This document shows, piece after piece, positions 10,404 through 18,618 of a stretch of 64,000 bases of DNA (positions are counted from its first letter, which is position 1; each line of letters begins with the position of its first letter). The stretch lies in assembly GCF_032337135.1 (NCBI RefSeq), contig NZ_JAVXZZ010000001.1, positions 1,116,001 to 1,180,000 on the forward strand, written 5' to 3'. This stretch comes from Allorhodoferax sp032337135. GTDB lineage: Bacteria; Pseudomonadota; Gammaproteobacteria; Burkholderiales; Burkholderiaceae_C. Made by a program: the position numbers and the translations under genes. The notes beneath the pieces were generated by a model. It saw only the letters and a list, made by a program, of their open reading frames with translations, searched no databases and was not told the origin of the DNA.

Positions 10404-10428
10404 AAATTATTAGACTTGCTAATGAATT
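10404..10428. promoter_or_regulatory. candidate LysR/ArgP operator in the dadA divergent promoter
   Basis: AAATTATTAG, 5 bases, CTAATGAATT: an imperfect 10-bp dyad (8 of 10 positions) with a perfect ATTAG-N5-CTAAT core (10409-10423). It lies directly at the start of the ArgP-like gene and 58 bases before dadA. Confidence 0.5.
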
Positions 10429-10485
10429 TGTAAACAAGTTCATTTTGCTTTTGTTTTCAAGGGCGCTCCCGCACACTCGCGCCCC

Positions 10486-11832
10486 ATGAAAATCATCGTC
10501 CTTGGCGCTGGCATCATCGGCGCAACCACAGCCTGGCACCTGCTTGAGAGCGGGCACGAAGTCATTGTCGTCGACCGCCAGGCCGACGCAGCGCTGGAAA
10601 CCAGCTTTGCCAATGCGGCCCAGATTTCGGTGAGCTACTGCGAGCCGTGGGCCAACCGCGAAGCGCCCTGGAAAGCCCTGAAGTGGATGTTCAGCAAGGA
10701 AGCCCCGCTGCTGTTCCGCCCGCAGAATCCGTTCGGCAAGGGCTTTGCCCAGTACAGCTGGGGCTTGGAGTTCCTGGCCAACTGCAACGACGCTGCCTTC
10801 GAACGCAATGTGCAGCAGCTGGTGGCGCTGGGTTCCTACAGCCACGCCGCGCTCAAGGACATCGTGGCTGCTACCGGCATCGAATACAACCGCCTGGAAA
10901 AGGGCATCGCCCACTACTACGTGGACGAGAAATCCTTCGCCTCGGCCGCCAGCGCTGCTGCGCTGATGGGCAAGTACGGCGTGAACCGCCGCGTGGTGAG
11001 CCGAGAAGAACTGCTCAACATCGAGCCAGCCCTGCGCCAGATCGGTGACAAGATCGTCGGCGGCACCTACACCGCCAGCGACGAATCCGGCGACGCCCGC
11101 GTGTTCACCCAGGAACTGGTCAAGCGCTGCCAGGCCCGCGGCGCCCAGTTCCTGTGGAAGCACGACGTGGTGCAGCTCTTGGAGCAGGGCGGCACCGTGC
11201 AGTCGGTCCAGGTTCGCGACCGCGACACCGGGCTGAGCCGCACCCTGAACGCCGACCACTATGTCGTAGCCATGGGTTCGTATTCCGCTCCCTTGCTGAA
11301 CAGCGTGGGCGTGCGCCTGCCCATCTACCCCGGCAAGGGCTACAGCGCCACCTTCAAGATCCTGCGCCCCGAACTGGCCCCCATGGTGTCCATGCTGGAC
11401 GACAGCGTGAAATGCGCCATGAGCCGCCTGGGCGATACGCTGCGCATCGCCGGCACCATTGAAGTCGGTGGCTATGACCTGTCGCTGGACACCCCCCTGG
11501 CCCGCGCCCGTTGCCACATGCTGGCCCGCCGCGTGGAAGAGGTGCTACCCGGCGTGTGCGACACCCGCCTGCCCGAGCAGGGCGGCGACCCGCAGTTCTG
11601 GACCGGCCTGCGCCCGGCCACCCCGACCAACATCCCGTACATCGGCAAGACCAAGGTCGGCAAACTGTGGGTCAACGCCGGCCACGGCACCCTGGGCTGG
11701 ACCCACGGCGCAGGCTCCGGCAAGGCCATGGCGGAACTCATCTGCGGCCACCGTCCTGATATGGCTTTCAACTTCTACGGCCCGGTGCCGCAGAAGGTGT
11801 GGAGCCCGGCGGGCAAGCTCAAGGCGGCCTGA
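10486..11832 (+). CDS. dadA: D-amino acid dehydrogenase (small subunit type)
   Basis: 448-residue FAD enzyme that oxidises D-alanine and other D-amino acids to 2-oxo acids and ammonia, passing electrons to the respiratory chain at the inner face of the membrane. The N-terminal dinucleotide fold is plain (VLGAGIIGATTAWHLLESGHEVIVVD), as are SYCEPWANREAPWKALKWM and, near the C-terminus, the conserved WTGLRPATPTNIPYIG and GHGTLGWTHGAGSGK. It is somewhat longer than the usual 415-435 residues. The start matches the family N-terminus although no Shine-Dalgarno is visible. No alanine racemase lies next to it. A hairpin terminator follows at 11857. Confidence 0.95.
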   Translation: MKIIVLGAGIIGATTAWHLLESGHEVIVVDRQADAALETSFANAAQISVSYCEPWANREAPWKALKWMFSKEAPLLFRPQNPFGKGFAQYSWGLEFLANCNDAAFERNVQQLVALGSYSHAALKDIVAATGIEYNRLEKGIAHYYVDEKSFASAASAAALMGKYGVNRRVVSREELLNIEPALRQIGDKIVGGTYTASDESGDARVFTQELVKRCQARGAQFLWKHDVVQLLEQGGTVQSVQVRDRDTGLSRTLNADHYVVAMGSYSAPLLNSVGVRLPIYPGKGYSATFKILRPELAPMVSMLDDSVKCAMSRLGDTLRIAGTIEVGGYDLSLDTPLARARCHMLARRVEEVLPGVCDTRLPEQGGDPQFWTGLRPATPTNIPYIGKTKVGKLWVNAGHGTLGWTHGAGSGKAMAELICGHRPDMAFNFYGPVPQKVWSPAGKLKAA

Positions 11833-11856
11833 TTTTCCGTCTTGGTCTGGAATGAC

Positions 11857-11885
11857 AGAGAGGGCACCTTCGGGTGCTCTTTTTG
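11857..11885 (+). terminator. dadA terminator
   Basis: GAGAGGGCACC, TTCG tetraloop, GGTGCTCT, then TTTTTG. The stem has one mismatch and a stable UUCG-type loop; it lies 25 bases after the dadA stop. Confidence 0.75.
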
Positions 11886-11926
11886 TTTTGGGGGTTTGCT
11901 GCGGTTTCGTGTTGCGCTGGTGGTGG

Positions 11927-12313
11927 TTCGGTGGCTTTGCCTTGCAGGCGGCTTCCTCACAACCCCCACTCACCCCCCGCCCTCTCGCCCCGCCGGGCGA
12001 GAGGGAGCTAACAGCCACATTTGGCCGCGTGTGCAAACGAAGGGAGTGCACGCGCCGATTGGCGTTGGGACACGGCTTTGTGCCAAATTGGCCTGTAGCC
12101 CAGGTACACACAGCGCAAGAAGCTACCAAATTCATAGCTACACAAGCACCTTCCCCACCTGCACAGCGCCCACGTACCCATGGCGCGTGCACATCCCTTG
12201 TTTACCGTGTCGGCCAAATCGGCTGTTCAGGCTCCCTCTCGCCCGGCGGGGCGAGAGGGCGGGGGGTGAGTGGGGAAGTTGAGGAAACCGCCTGCCAAGG
12301 CAAAGTCTCCGAA
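11927..12313. mobile_element. MITE-like element: long imperfect palindrome with arms of about 130 bp
   Basis: The left arm (11927-12056) and right arm (12182-12313) are reverse complements over almost their whole length. Shared blocks in order are CTTTGCCTTG, CAGGCGG-TTCCTC, CACTCACCCCCCGCC, CTCTCGCCCCGCCGGGCGAG, the AACAGCC region, ATTTGGCC and GTGCACGCGCC, with scattered mismatches. The 125-base spacer contains copy B of the dispersed repeat. No transposase is encoded; open frames here are GC-skew artefacts. It sits between the convergent ends of dadA and a LysR gene and could fold into a very large hairpin. I call it MITE-like because of the long terminal inverted repeats; a target duplication was not found. 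Confidence 0.7.
12080..12138 (-). repeat. dispersed repeat, copy B, inside the palindromic element
   Basis: Read on the minus strand: GCTATGAATTTGGTAGCT, then TTGCGC, 11 bases, GGGCTACAGGCCAATTTGG. This matches copies E (43464) and F (58441) in order and spacing. It lies in the spacer between the two palindrome arms. Confidence 0.75.
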
Positions 12314-12351
12314 TGCCCCATACCGCCACACGACTGGAAATAAAAACCGAT

Positions 12352-13278
12352 TCACCCCCCATGCGCCTTCACCAGCGCCTGCAGCAGCGCCCGCGTCGCC
12401 CGAGACGGCTGCGGGCTTTTGCGGGTGATGGCGAAGAACTCGCAGCGGTAGCCCAGGGTGCCCGGGTTGATGGGTCGCATGAGCCCCATGTGCACGAAGT
12501 GCGCGGCGTAGTGGTCGGGCAGGAAGCCCAGGAACTCGCCGCTGAGGATCAGGGTGGCGATGGATTCCTGGTCGAAGCCGGTAGCGGCGCGGGTCATGCG
12601 CTCGCGCTGGGCCAGTTCCATGTTGGGCGAGTGGTAGCCCAACCCGGCGAAGCGGTAGCCGCGCAGGTCGGACCAGTCCACGGTGTCCACCGCCGCGCGG
12701 TACAGCGGGTGGCCGGAGCCACAGTACATGTACATCTTCTCGTCGAACAGGCGGTCGTAGCGCAGCAGCTCAGAACTTCGGTGGCCGGGGATGATGCCGA
12801 TCTGCCAGCTGCCGTCGAGCACGCCGCGCTCGATGGCGTTGAGCGTGGCCACGTGCAGGTTCAGCGCCACGGACGGTGCCTGGCGGGTGAAGTCGGCCAA
12901 GGCCTTGTGGATGCGGCTGGCGGGGTTGGTGGCGGTCTTGTCGAACACCGCCAGGTGCAGCTGCCCACCCATGCGCTGGTGGATTTCATCCACTCCGGCC
13001 CGGAAGGCGTCGGTTGCGGCCAGCAGGGCCGTGGTCTGGGCGTAGATCTGCTCGCCCTCGGCCGTAAGTGCGAACCCGGCCCGGCCGCGGCGACACAGGG
13101 TCAGCCCCAGACGCGTTTCCAGGTCCTTGATGTGGCGGCTCACGGTGCTGGTGCCGATGTTGAGCTCCAGCTCGGCCGCGGCCATGCCGCCGCAGTCGAC
13201 CACGGCGCGGAACACGCGCAACAGGCGCAGGTCCATGTCGCTGATCTGGCCCAGAACGGCCTTGGATTTGGTTTTCAT
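12352..13278 (-). CDS. LysR regulator, divergent from the beta-alanine genes
   Basis: 308-residue LysR regulator. The helix-turn-helix begins after a short basic leader (DMDLRLLRVFRAVVDCGG, then AAELELNIGTSTVSRHIKDLE), and the ligand domain follows. I start at ATG 13278, which has GGAG 8 bases upstream; the open frame continues to 13299 without support. It is transcribed away from bauA across a 138-base gap with a LysR-type dyad at 13335-13360, so it is the likely activator of the bauA-pfpI-mmsA set (inferred from position; not obviously related to the AraC-type or PucR-type regulators of this pathway elsewhere). Confidence 0.9.
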   Translation of the reverse strand: MKTKSKAVLGQISDMDLRLLRVFRAVVDCGGMAAAELELNIGTSTVSRHIKDLETRLGLTLCRRGRAGFALTAEGEQIYAQTTALLAATDAFRAGVDEIHQRMGGQLHLAVFDKTATNPASRIHKALADFTRQAPSVALNLHVATLNAIERGVLDGSWQIGIIPGHRSSELLRYDRLFDEKMYMYCGSGHPLYRAAVDTVDWSDLRGYRFAGLGYHSPNMELAQRERMTRAATGFDQESIATLILSGEFLGFLPDHYAAHFVHMGLMRPINPGTLGYRCEFFAITRKSPQPSRATRALLQALVKAHGG

Positions 13279-13334
13279 GACAGGTCTCCGGACAGCCACC
13301 CACCCGTGAGGAAAGCGGCATTACTTTCATTTTT

Positions 13335-13369
13335 TCTCAAACAAATAGTGATATTTGAGACTTTATAAG
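13335..13369 (+). promoter_or_regulatory. candidate LysR operator and -10 of the bauA promoter
   Basis: TCTCAAA, 12 bases, TTTGAGA (13335-13360) is an exact 7-bp dyad. TATAAG at 13364-13369 is a fair -10 element just downstream, so the dyad covers the -35 position, as for LysR-activated promoters. Confidence 0.5.
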
Positions 13370-13416
13370 AGTAACCGGACTCTCCACAATGCAGGCATAC
13401 CACTTGGAGACCTTTC

Positions 13417-14799
13417 ATGAAAGCCAATGACATGCCGACCACGCCGGTCACCGTCAGCACCGACGCCTTTTCCGCCACCCCCGCCTCCATGGACGCGCAC
13501 TGGATGCCGTTCACCGGCAACCGCGACTTCAAGGCCCACGCTGCAGGCAATGGCCAGCGCATGCTGGTGAGCGCCCAAGGTTGCTACTACACCGATTCCA
13601 CCGGTCGCAAGATTTTCGACGGGCTCTCCGGCCTGTGGTGCAGCGGCCTGGGTCATGCCCGCGCCGAGATCACCGAAGCCGCTGCGCGCCAGATGGCCAC
13701 GCTGGACTACTCGCCCGCCTTCCAGTTCGCACACCCCCTGTCCTTCCAGTTGGCCAACAAGCTCAAAGAGTTGACCCCCGCCGGACTGGACCACGTGTTC
13801 TTCACCGGTTCCGGGTCCGAGTCGGCCGACACCTCGCTCAAGATCGCCCGCGCCTACTGGCGCACCAAGGGTCAGGCCAGCAAGACCCTGCTGGTGGGCC
13901 GCGAGAAGGGTTACCACGGCGTGAACTTCGGCGGCATTTCGGTTGGCGGCATCGTCGGCAACCGCAAGACCTACGGCCAGGGCGTGCAGGCGGACCACAT
14001 CGCCCACACCCAACCTGCCAACGGCTCCTTCCACCGCGGCCAACCCGCCACCGGTGCCGAGCTGGCCGATGACCTGCTGCGCGTCATCAACCTGCACGAC
14101 GCCTCCAACATTGCCGCCGTCATCGTCGAGCCCTTCAGCGGCTCCGCCGGTGTGGTGATCCCGCCCGTGGGCTACCTACAGCGCCTGCGCGAGATCTGCA
14201 CCGCCAACAACATCCTGCTGATTTTTGATGAAGTCATCACCGGTTTCGGCCGCGCCGGCGCCTACACCGGTGCCGAGGCCTTCGGCGTGACCCCGGACAT
14301 CGCCAACTTCGCCAAGCAGATCACCAACGGTTCGCAGCCGCTGGGCGCCGTGATGACCAGCAAGGACATCTACGACACCTTCATGGCCGCTGGCGGCCCC
14401 GAGTACATGCTAGAGTTCGCCCACGGCTACACCTACTCGGCCCACCCAGTGGCCTGCGCCGTGGGCCTGGCCACGCTGGACATCCTGGTGCGCGAGAACA
14501 TGGTCGAGCGCGTGAAGGAGCTGGCGCCCCACTTCGAGAACGCCGTGCACAGCCTCAAGGGCAGCCCGCACCTGGCCGACGTGCGCAACTTCGGTCTGGC
14601 TGCTGGCCTGACGATTGCGCCCGTGCCCGGCGAGCCCGCCAAGCGCCCCTACCAGATCGCCATGGCCATGCTGGACAAGGGCTACTACGTGCGCTTCGGT
14701 GGCGACACCATCCAGCTGGCACCGCCCTTCATCAGCACCCGCGAGCAGATAGACGGCATGGTCAACGCCCTGGGCGAAACCCTGCGCGCCATCGCCTGA
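13417..14799 (+). CDS. bauA: beta-alanine/omega-amino acid--pyruvate aminotransferase
   Basis: 460-residue class III PLP aminotransferase. It transfers the amino group of beta-alanine (or another omega-amino acid) to pyruvate, giving malonate semialdehyde and L-alanine. Features seen: SGLWCSGLGH and the cofactor loop FFTGSGSESADTSLKIARAYW, the Asp of LIFDEVITGFGR, and the PLP lysine at residue 300 in FAKQITNG. Length and motifs fit the omega-APT subgroup. ATG at 13417 with GGAG 8 bases upstream. The PfpI-family gene starts 14 bases after its stop and mmsA comes next, which gives the second step, so this is a beta-alanine catabolic operon. Confidence 0.95.
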   Translation: MKANDMPTTPVTVSTDAFSATPASMDAHWMPFTGNRDFKAHAAGNGQRMLVSAQGCYYTDSTGRKIFDGLSGLWCSGLGHARAEITEAAARQMATLDYSPAFQFAHPLSFQLANKLKELTPAGLDHVFFTGSGSESADTSLKIARAYWRTKGQASKTLLVGREKGYHGVNFGGISVGGIVGNRKTYGQGVQADHIAHTQPANGSFHRGQPATGAELADDLLRVINLHDASNIAAVIVEPFSGSAGVVIPPVGYLQRLREICTANNILLIFDEVITGFGRAGAYTGAEAFGVTPDIANFAKQITNGSQPLGAVMTSKDIYDTFMAAGGPEYMLEFAHGYTYSAHPVACAVGLATLDILVRENMVERVKELAPHFENAVHSLKGSPHLADVRNFGLAAGLTIAPVPGEPAKRPYQIAMAMLDKGYYVRFGGDTIQLAPPFISTREQIDGMVNALGETLRAIA

Positions 14800-14813
14800 G
14801 TTCGAGCCCCGCT

Positions 14814-15446
14814 GTGCACATCGCCATCCTGACCTTCGACGGCTTCAACGAGCTCGACTCGCTGATCGCCTTCGGCATGCTCGGCCGCCTGCGGCTGCTG
14901 GGCGACCAGGATTGGCGCGTGAGCATTGCCAGCGCCACGCCACGCGTGACCTCCATGAACGGCCTCACCATCAACGCCCATTGTGGCCTCGCAGAGGCTT
15001 GCAGTGCGGACGCGGTGCTGATCGGCAGCGGCATGAAAACCCGCGAAGTCGCGGCCGACGCCGCCATCATGGACCAGCTGCACCTGGACCCTGCGCGCCA
15101 ACTGCTGGCAGCACAGTGCTCGGGCACCTTCCTGCTGGCCAAGCTGGGCCACACGGCCAACCTGGCCGCCTGCACCGACCTCACCAGCAAACCCTGGGTG
15201 CAGGCCGCGGGCGTGAACGTGGTGAACCAGCCCTTCGTGGCCCAGGGCAACGTGGCCACTGCGGGTGGCTGCCTGTCCGCCCAGTACCTGAGTGCCTGGC
15301 TGATCGCGCGACTCAAAGGGCTGGACGCTGCCCGCGAGGTGCTGCACTACTTCGCCCCCGTGGGCGAGAAGGACCTGTATGTGGAGCGCGCCCTGGGCCA
15401 CCTCCACGCGAGCGGACAACTTTCGCAGACGCTATTCAATTCATAG
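14814..15446 (+). CDS. DJ-1/PfpI family protein in the beta-alanine operon
   Basis: 210-residue DJ-1/PfpI-superfamily protein with the nucleophile-elbow cysteine at residue 102 (AAQCSGTFLLA). The N-terminus (MHIAILTFDGFNELDS) carries the conserved Glu13 that activates this cysteine in the family. The fold resembles the AraC-associated GATase-like domain without a DNA-binding part. It starts with GTG 14 bases after bauA and precedes mmsA, so a role in handling the semialdehyde intermediate (glyoxalase- or amidase-like) is possible but unproven. Its last residues and TAG stop are contributed by copy C of the dispersed repeat, which begins at 15431. Confidence 0.85.
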   Translation: MHIAILTFDGFNELDSLIAFGMLGRLRLLGDQDWRVSIASATPRVTSMNGLTINAHCGLAEACSADAVLIGSGMKTREVAADAAIMDQLHLDPARQLLAAQCSGTFLLAKLGHTANLAACTDLTSKPWVQAAGVNVVNQPFVAQGNVATAGGCLSAQYLSAWLIARLKGLDAAREVLHYFAPVGEKDLYVERALGHLHASGQLSQTLFNS

Positions 15447-15490
15447 CTGCTTACGCATGTTCCATGCGGGCAGAAACCCGATTTCATTCC
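15431..15490 (+). repeat. dispersed repeat, copy C, overlapping a gene end
   Basis: GCTATTCAATTCATAGCTGC, then TTACGC, 11 bases, GGGCAGAAACCCGATTTC. The 5' half supplies the last codons (LFNS) and the TAG of the PfpI-family gene. The 3' half runs to within 17 bases of mmsA. Confidence 0.8.
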
Positions 15491-15506
15491 AAGAACTGAG
15501 CCAACC

Positions 15507-17018
15507 ATGAGCACTACCACCCTTCCCACCATCGGCCACATCATTGGCGGCAAAGCGTCCCAAGGCGGCAGCCGCAGCCAGGACGTGTTCAACCCCGCCA
15601 CGGGCAAGGCCGAAAAGCGCGTGCTGCTGGCCGACAAGCTGACCGTGGAGCAGGCCATTGCCAACGCCGAAGCAGCCTACCCCGCCTGGCGCAACACCCC
15701 CCCGCTCAAGCGCGCCCGCGTCATGAGCAACCTGAAAGTGCTGCTGGAAAAGCACGCCGATGAACTCTGCGCGCTCATCACCGCCGAACACGGCAAGGTG
15801 CTGGCCGACGCCCTGGGCGAACTGCAGCGCGGCATCGAGAACGTGGAATACGCCAGCTACGCCCCCGAACTGCTCAAGGGCGAGCACAGCAAGAACGTCG
15901 GCCCCGCCATCGACTCCTGGAGCGAGTTCCAGGCCCTGGGCGTGTGCGCCGGCATCACTCCCTTCAACTTCCCCGTCATGGTGCCGTGCTGGATGTGGCC
16001 CATGGCCGTGGCCTGCGGCAACACCTTCGTATTGAAGCCCTCCGAGCGCGACCCCAGCTCCACCATGCGCCTGGTCGAACTGGCGCTGGAAGCCGGTCTG
16101 CCCCCGGGCGTGCTCAACGTGGTCAACGGCGACAAGGAAGCCGTGGACACACTGCTGCGCGACCCGCGCGTCAAGGCCATCAGCTTCGTGGGTTCCACGC
16201 CGATCGCCGAGTACATCTATTCCGAAGGCTGCAAGCACGGCAAGCGCGTGCAGGCTCTGGGCGGCGCCAAGAACCACGCGGTGGTCATGCCCGACGCCGA
16301 CATCGGCAATGCCGTCTCGGCCCTGATGGGCGCGGCCTTTGGCTCCTGCGGCGAGCGCTGCATGGCCATCCCCCTGGTCGTTGCCGTGGGCGACGCCGCC
16401 GGCGACGCCGTGGTGGCTGGCATTAAGACTGAGATCGCCAAGATGAAGGTCGGCCCCGGCACCGCCCCTGGCATGGACATGGGCCCGCTGGTGACCAAGC
16501 CGCACTTCGAGAAGGTCAAGGGCTATGTGGACCAGGGCGTGGCAGAAGGTGCCACACTGGTGGTGGACGGGCGTGGCCTGAAGGTCGCTGGCCATGAGGA
16601 CGGCTACTTTCTCGGCCCTTGCCTGTTCGACAACGTCAAACCTGGCATGAAGATCTACCAGGAAGAGATCTTCGGCCCCGTGCTCGGCGTAGTGCGCGTG
16701 AAGACCCTGCAGGAAGCCATGGACCTGATCGACGCCCACGAATACGGCAACGGCACCTGCATCTTCACCCGCGACGGTGAAGCGGCCCGCTACTTCACCG
16801 ACAACATCCTGGTCGGCATGGTCGGCGTCAACGTGCCCCTGCCCGTGCCGGTGGCCTACCACTCGTTCGGCGGCTGGAAGCGCAGCCTGTTCGGCGACTT
16901 GCACGCCTACGGCCCCGACGCCGTGCGCTTCTACACCAAGCGCAAGACCATCACCCAGCGCTGGCCCTCGGCCGGTGTGCGCGAAGGTGCGGTGTTCAGC
17001 TTCCCCAGCAGTCGCTGA
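15507..17018 (+). CDS. mmsA: methylmalonate/malonate-semialdehyde dehydrogenase (CoA-acylating)
   Basis: 503-residue CoA-dependent aldehyde dehydrogenase. It converts methylmalonate semialdehyde to propionyl-CoA, and malonate semialdehyde (the product of BauA) to acetyl-CoA. Catalytic Cys285 lies in the MmsA-type signature GSCGERCMA, with the NAD-site NFPVMVPCWMWP (154-165) and FVGSTPIAEYIY. Its place after bauA argues for the BauC-like role in beta-alanine breakdown, though valine use cannot be excluded. Upstream is repeat copy C. A strong terminator follows at 17069. The last 34 codons are duplicated, with only synonymous changes, at 18930-19035. Confidence 0.95.
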   Translation: MSTTTLPTIGHIIGGKASQGGSRSQDVFNPATGKAEKRVLLADKLTVEQAIANAEAAYPAWRNTPPLKRARVMSNLKVLLEKHADELCALITAEHGKVLADALGELQRGIENVEYASYAPELLKGEHSKNVGPAIDSWSEFQALGVCAGITPFNFPVMVPCWMWPMAVACGNTFVLKPSERDPSSTMRLVELALEAGLPPGVLNVVNGDKEAVDTLLRDPRVKAISFVGSTPIAEYIYSEGCKHGKRVQALGGAKNHAVVMPDADIGNAVSALMGAAFGSCGERCMAIPLVVAVGDAAGDAVVAGIKTEIAKMKVGPGTAPGMDMGPLVTKPHFEKVKGYVDQGVAEGATLVVDGRGLKVAGHEDGYFLGPCLFDNVKPGMKIYQEEIFGPVLGVVRVKTLQEAMDLIDAHEYGNGTCIFTRDGEAARYFTDNILVGMVGVNVPLPVPVAYHSFGGWKRSLFGDLHAYGPDAVRFYTKRKTITQRWPSAGVREGAVFSFPSSR

Positions 17019-17068
17019 GTCCGAATCCGTTGCGTGATCAAGAACGGGCGCTTTCGCACCCGGCTTCA

Positions 17069-17105
17069 AAATGAAAAAACACCGCCTCGGCGGTGTTTTT
17101 TCATT
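17069..17105. terminator. mmsA terminator (works in both directions)
   Basis: ATGAAAAAACACCGCC, TC, GGCGGTGTTTTTTCAT: a perfect stem with A and T runs on both sides, 50 bases after mmsA and 39 bases before the end of the opposing DUF4148 gene. Confidence 0.92.
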
Positions 17106-17143
17106 GTCGATTGCAAAGAACCCGCGCGGGTTCCTGTGCGTCT

Positions 17144-17494
17144 TTACAGCACCAGGCCAACCAGGGGGGACGGTGCAGAAGCAACTCGGCGGGCTTCAAC
17201 ACCCTCTGCGCGCACTTGCTGACGGGTCTTCACCACGGGTTGCGCCATGGTCTTGCGCAGTTCGGAAATGCTGGTCCCCGTTGTCACGTCCACCACATCA
17301 TTCTGGTGCGCGGCGCGATCGGCGATGGCTGCAGCCTTGACTTGGGCGCGGGTCACGTCGCTGCGGGCGCTCATGGCGGCACGCAGGTTGTCGATGTTCA
17401 CACCGGTCGTGGGATCGATATTGGCAGCCATGGCTTGGCCACCAGCCAGCACGGCGAAAGCGATAACGATGGAAGATGCGATTGTCTTGTTCAT
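17144..17494 (-). CDS. secreted DUF4148 family protein
   Basis: 116-residue exported protein with a clear signal peptide (MNKTIASSIVIAFAVLAGGQAMA, cleavage after AMA). The mature part is small and helical, with the DUF4148 pattern seen twice (SDVTRAQVKAAAIADRA and VKTRQQVRAEGVEARR). DUF4148 proteins are abundant in Burkholderiales and have no assigned function. A good Shine-Dalgarno (AAGGA) precedes the ATG. The divergent LysR gene and two palindromes in the 200-base gap suggest specific regulation. Confidence 0.88.
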   Translation of the reverse strand: MNKTIASSIVIAFAVLAGGQAMAANIDPTTGVNIDNLRAAMSARSDVTRAQVKAAAIADRAAHQNDVVDVTTGTSISELRKTMAQPVVKTRQQVRAEGVEARRVASAPSPLVGLVL

Positions 17495-17614
17495 GATGAG
17501 ATTCCTTTCAAGTTGAAGATCCCGCCAGGTGGCAACGCTGCCGCCGGTGGCAGTATCGATGGGGCGTTTAAGGTTCCGTCTCGTCGATGGAATGAACTGT
17601 AAAATTTCTTCGGA

Positions 17615-17667
17615 TGACGATAAATAGCGTCAGTAGCACATGTTTATTGCCAAATTAGCAATAAACA
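17615..17667. promoter_or_regulatory. two palindromes in the DUF4148/LysR divergent region
   Basis: 17641-17667 is TGTTTATTGC, 7 bases, GCAATAAACA, with perfect 10-bp arms. 17615-17632 is TGACG, 8 bases, CGTCA. Both lie between the divergent starts at 17494 and 17695 and are the obvious operator candidates for the LysR protein. Confidence 0.6.
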
Positions 17668-17694
17668 CCCTCTTGAATTCCTGCGAGGTGGTCT

Positions 17695-18618
17695 ATGGAT
17701 CGACTCTTGTCCATGCGCGTGTTCGAGCGCGTTCTCGCCGAAGGCAGCTTTTCCGCAGCAGCGCGGGCGCTCGATCTGTCCCCCGCCGTAGTCACACGGC
17801 TGGTGGCGGACCTGGAAGAGCACCTGGGCACGCGGCTGCTGCAACGCAGCACGCGCAAGCTCTCTCTCACCGACGCCGGTGAGCAATACCTGGCCCGGCT
17901 GCACGGCATCCTGCAGGACATCGACGATGCGGAAGCGCTGGCCAGTACCCTGACCCAGCAGGCACGCGGCACACTGCGCGTCTTGGCACAACCGGTCCTG
18001 GCCACCCATGTGCTGGCGCCCCTGGTCGCAGGGTTCGCGCAACGCTACCCGGACATCCTGCTCGACTTGCAGGTTCGCGCATTCAAGAGTCCCCCGATCG
18101 AAGACTACGACCTCACCATCTTCGGTGCACCCGCCAATTTTGATGGCGACATCATTGCGCGAAAGATCGTCAGTGCACGCGCCATTTTGGTGGCGTCCCC
18201 GCAGTACCTGCGCGCACACGGCAGCCCCCAGTCCCCACAGGACCTGCAACGGCACCGATTCCTGCAGCTGCACGCTGACACCATGCTCCCGCCCATCGCG
18301 CGGCTGCAGCGCATTGACGCGGCCACACCCCCGGAAGCTTTTGCCGTGCGGCCCCTACTGCGCTCGAACCACGTCGACACCCTGCTCCAAGCTGCGCTGG
18401 ACGGTGCGGGCATCACCGGTGCCTCGCTGGAACTGGTTGCAGCACACCTGGCCAAGGGAACTCTGGTTCATGTGCTACCCCAGTGGATGCTGGGCGAGCT
18501 GGTGATGTACGCCGCCCTGCCCACACGCAAATTTCTGCCGCAGCGCACCCGGGTGTTTCTGGACTACCTGACCGAGCACACCCAGCGGGCTGTAGTTCGT
18601 GCGTCACGCATGGATTAA
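17695..18618 (+). CDS. LysR-family regulator (CrgA-like)
   Basis: 307-residue LysR regulator of the CrgA/DmlR-like branch. The N-terminus MDRLLSMRVFERVLAEGSFS and the helix AAARALDLSPAVVTRLVADLEEHLG are characteristic. ATG at 17695 has GAGGTGG 5-11 bases upstream. It is divergent from the DUF4148 gene, with the palindromes at 17615-17667 between them. That exported protein is the likely target, together with the regulator's own gene. Ligand unknown. Confidence 0.9.
   Translation: MDRLLSMRVFERVLAEGSFSAAARALDLSPAVVTRLVADLEEHLGTRLLQRSTRKLSLTDAGEQYLARLHGILQDIDDAEALASTLTQQARGTLRVLAQPVLATHVLAPLVAGFAQRYPDILLDLQVRAFKSPPIEDYDLTIFGAPANFDGDIIARKIVSARAILVASPQYLRAHGSPQSPQDLQRHRFLQLHADTMLPPIARLQRIDAATPPEAFAVRPLLRSNHVDTLLQAALDGAGITGASLELVAAHLAKGTLVHVLPQWMLGELVMYAALPTRKFLPQRTRVFLDYLTEHTQRAVVRASRMD

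Noticed and set aside
10216..11517. 433-codon minus-strand frame opposite dadA
   Set aside because: Shadow frame that also spans the start of the ArgP-like gene; not protein-like.
11842..12362. Several open frames in the dadA-LysR gap
   Set aside because: They lie within the long palindrome; GC-rich arms give stop-free frames on both strands.
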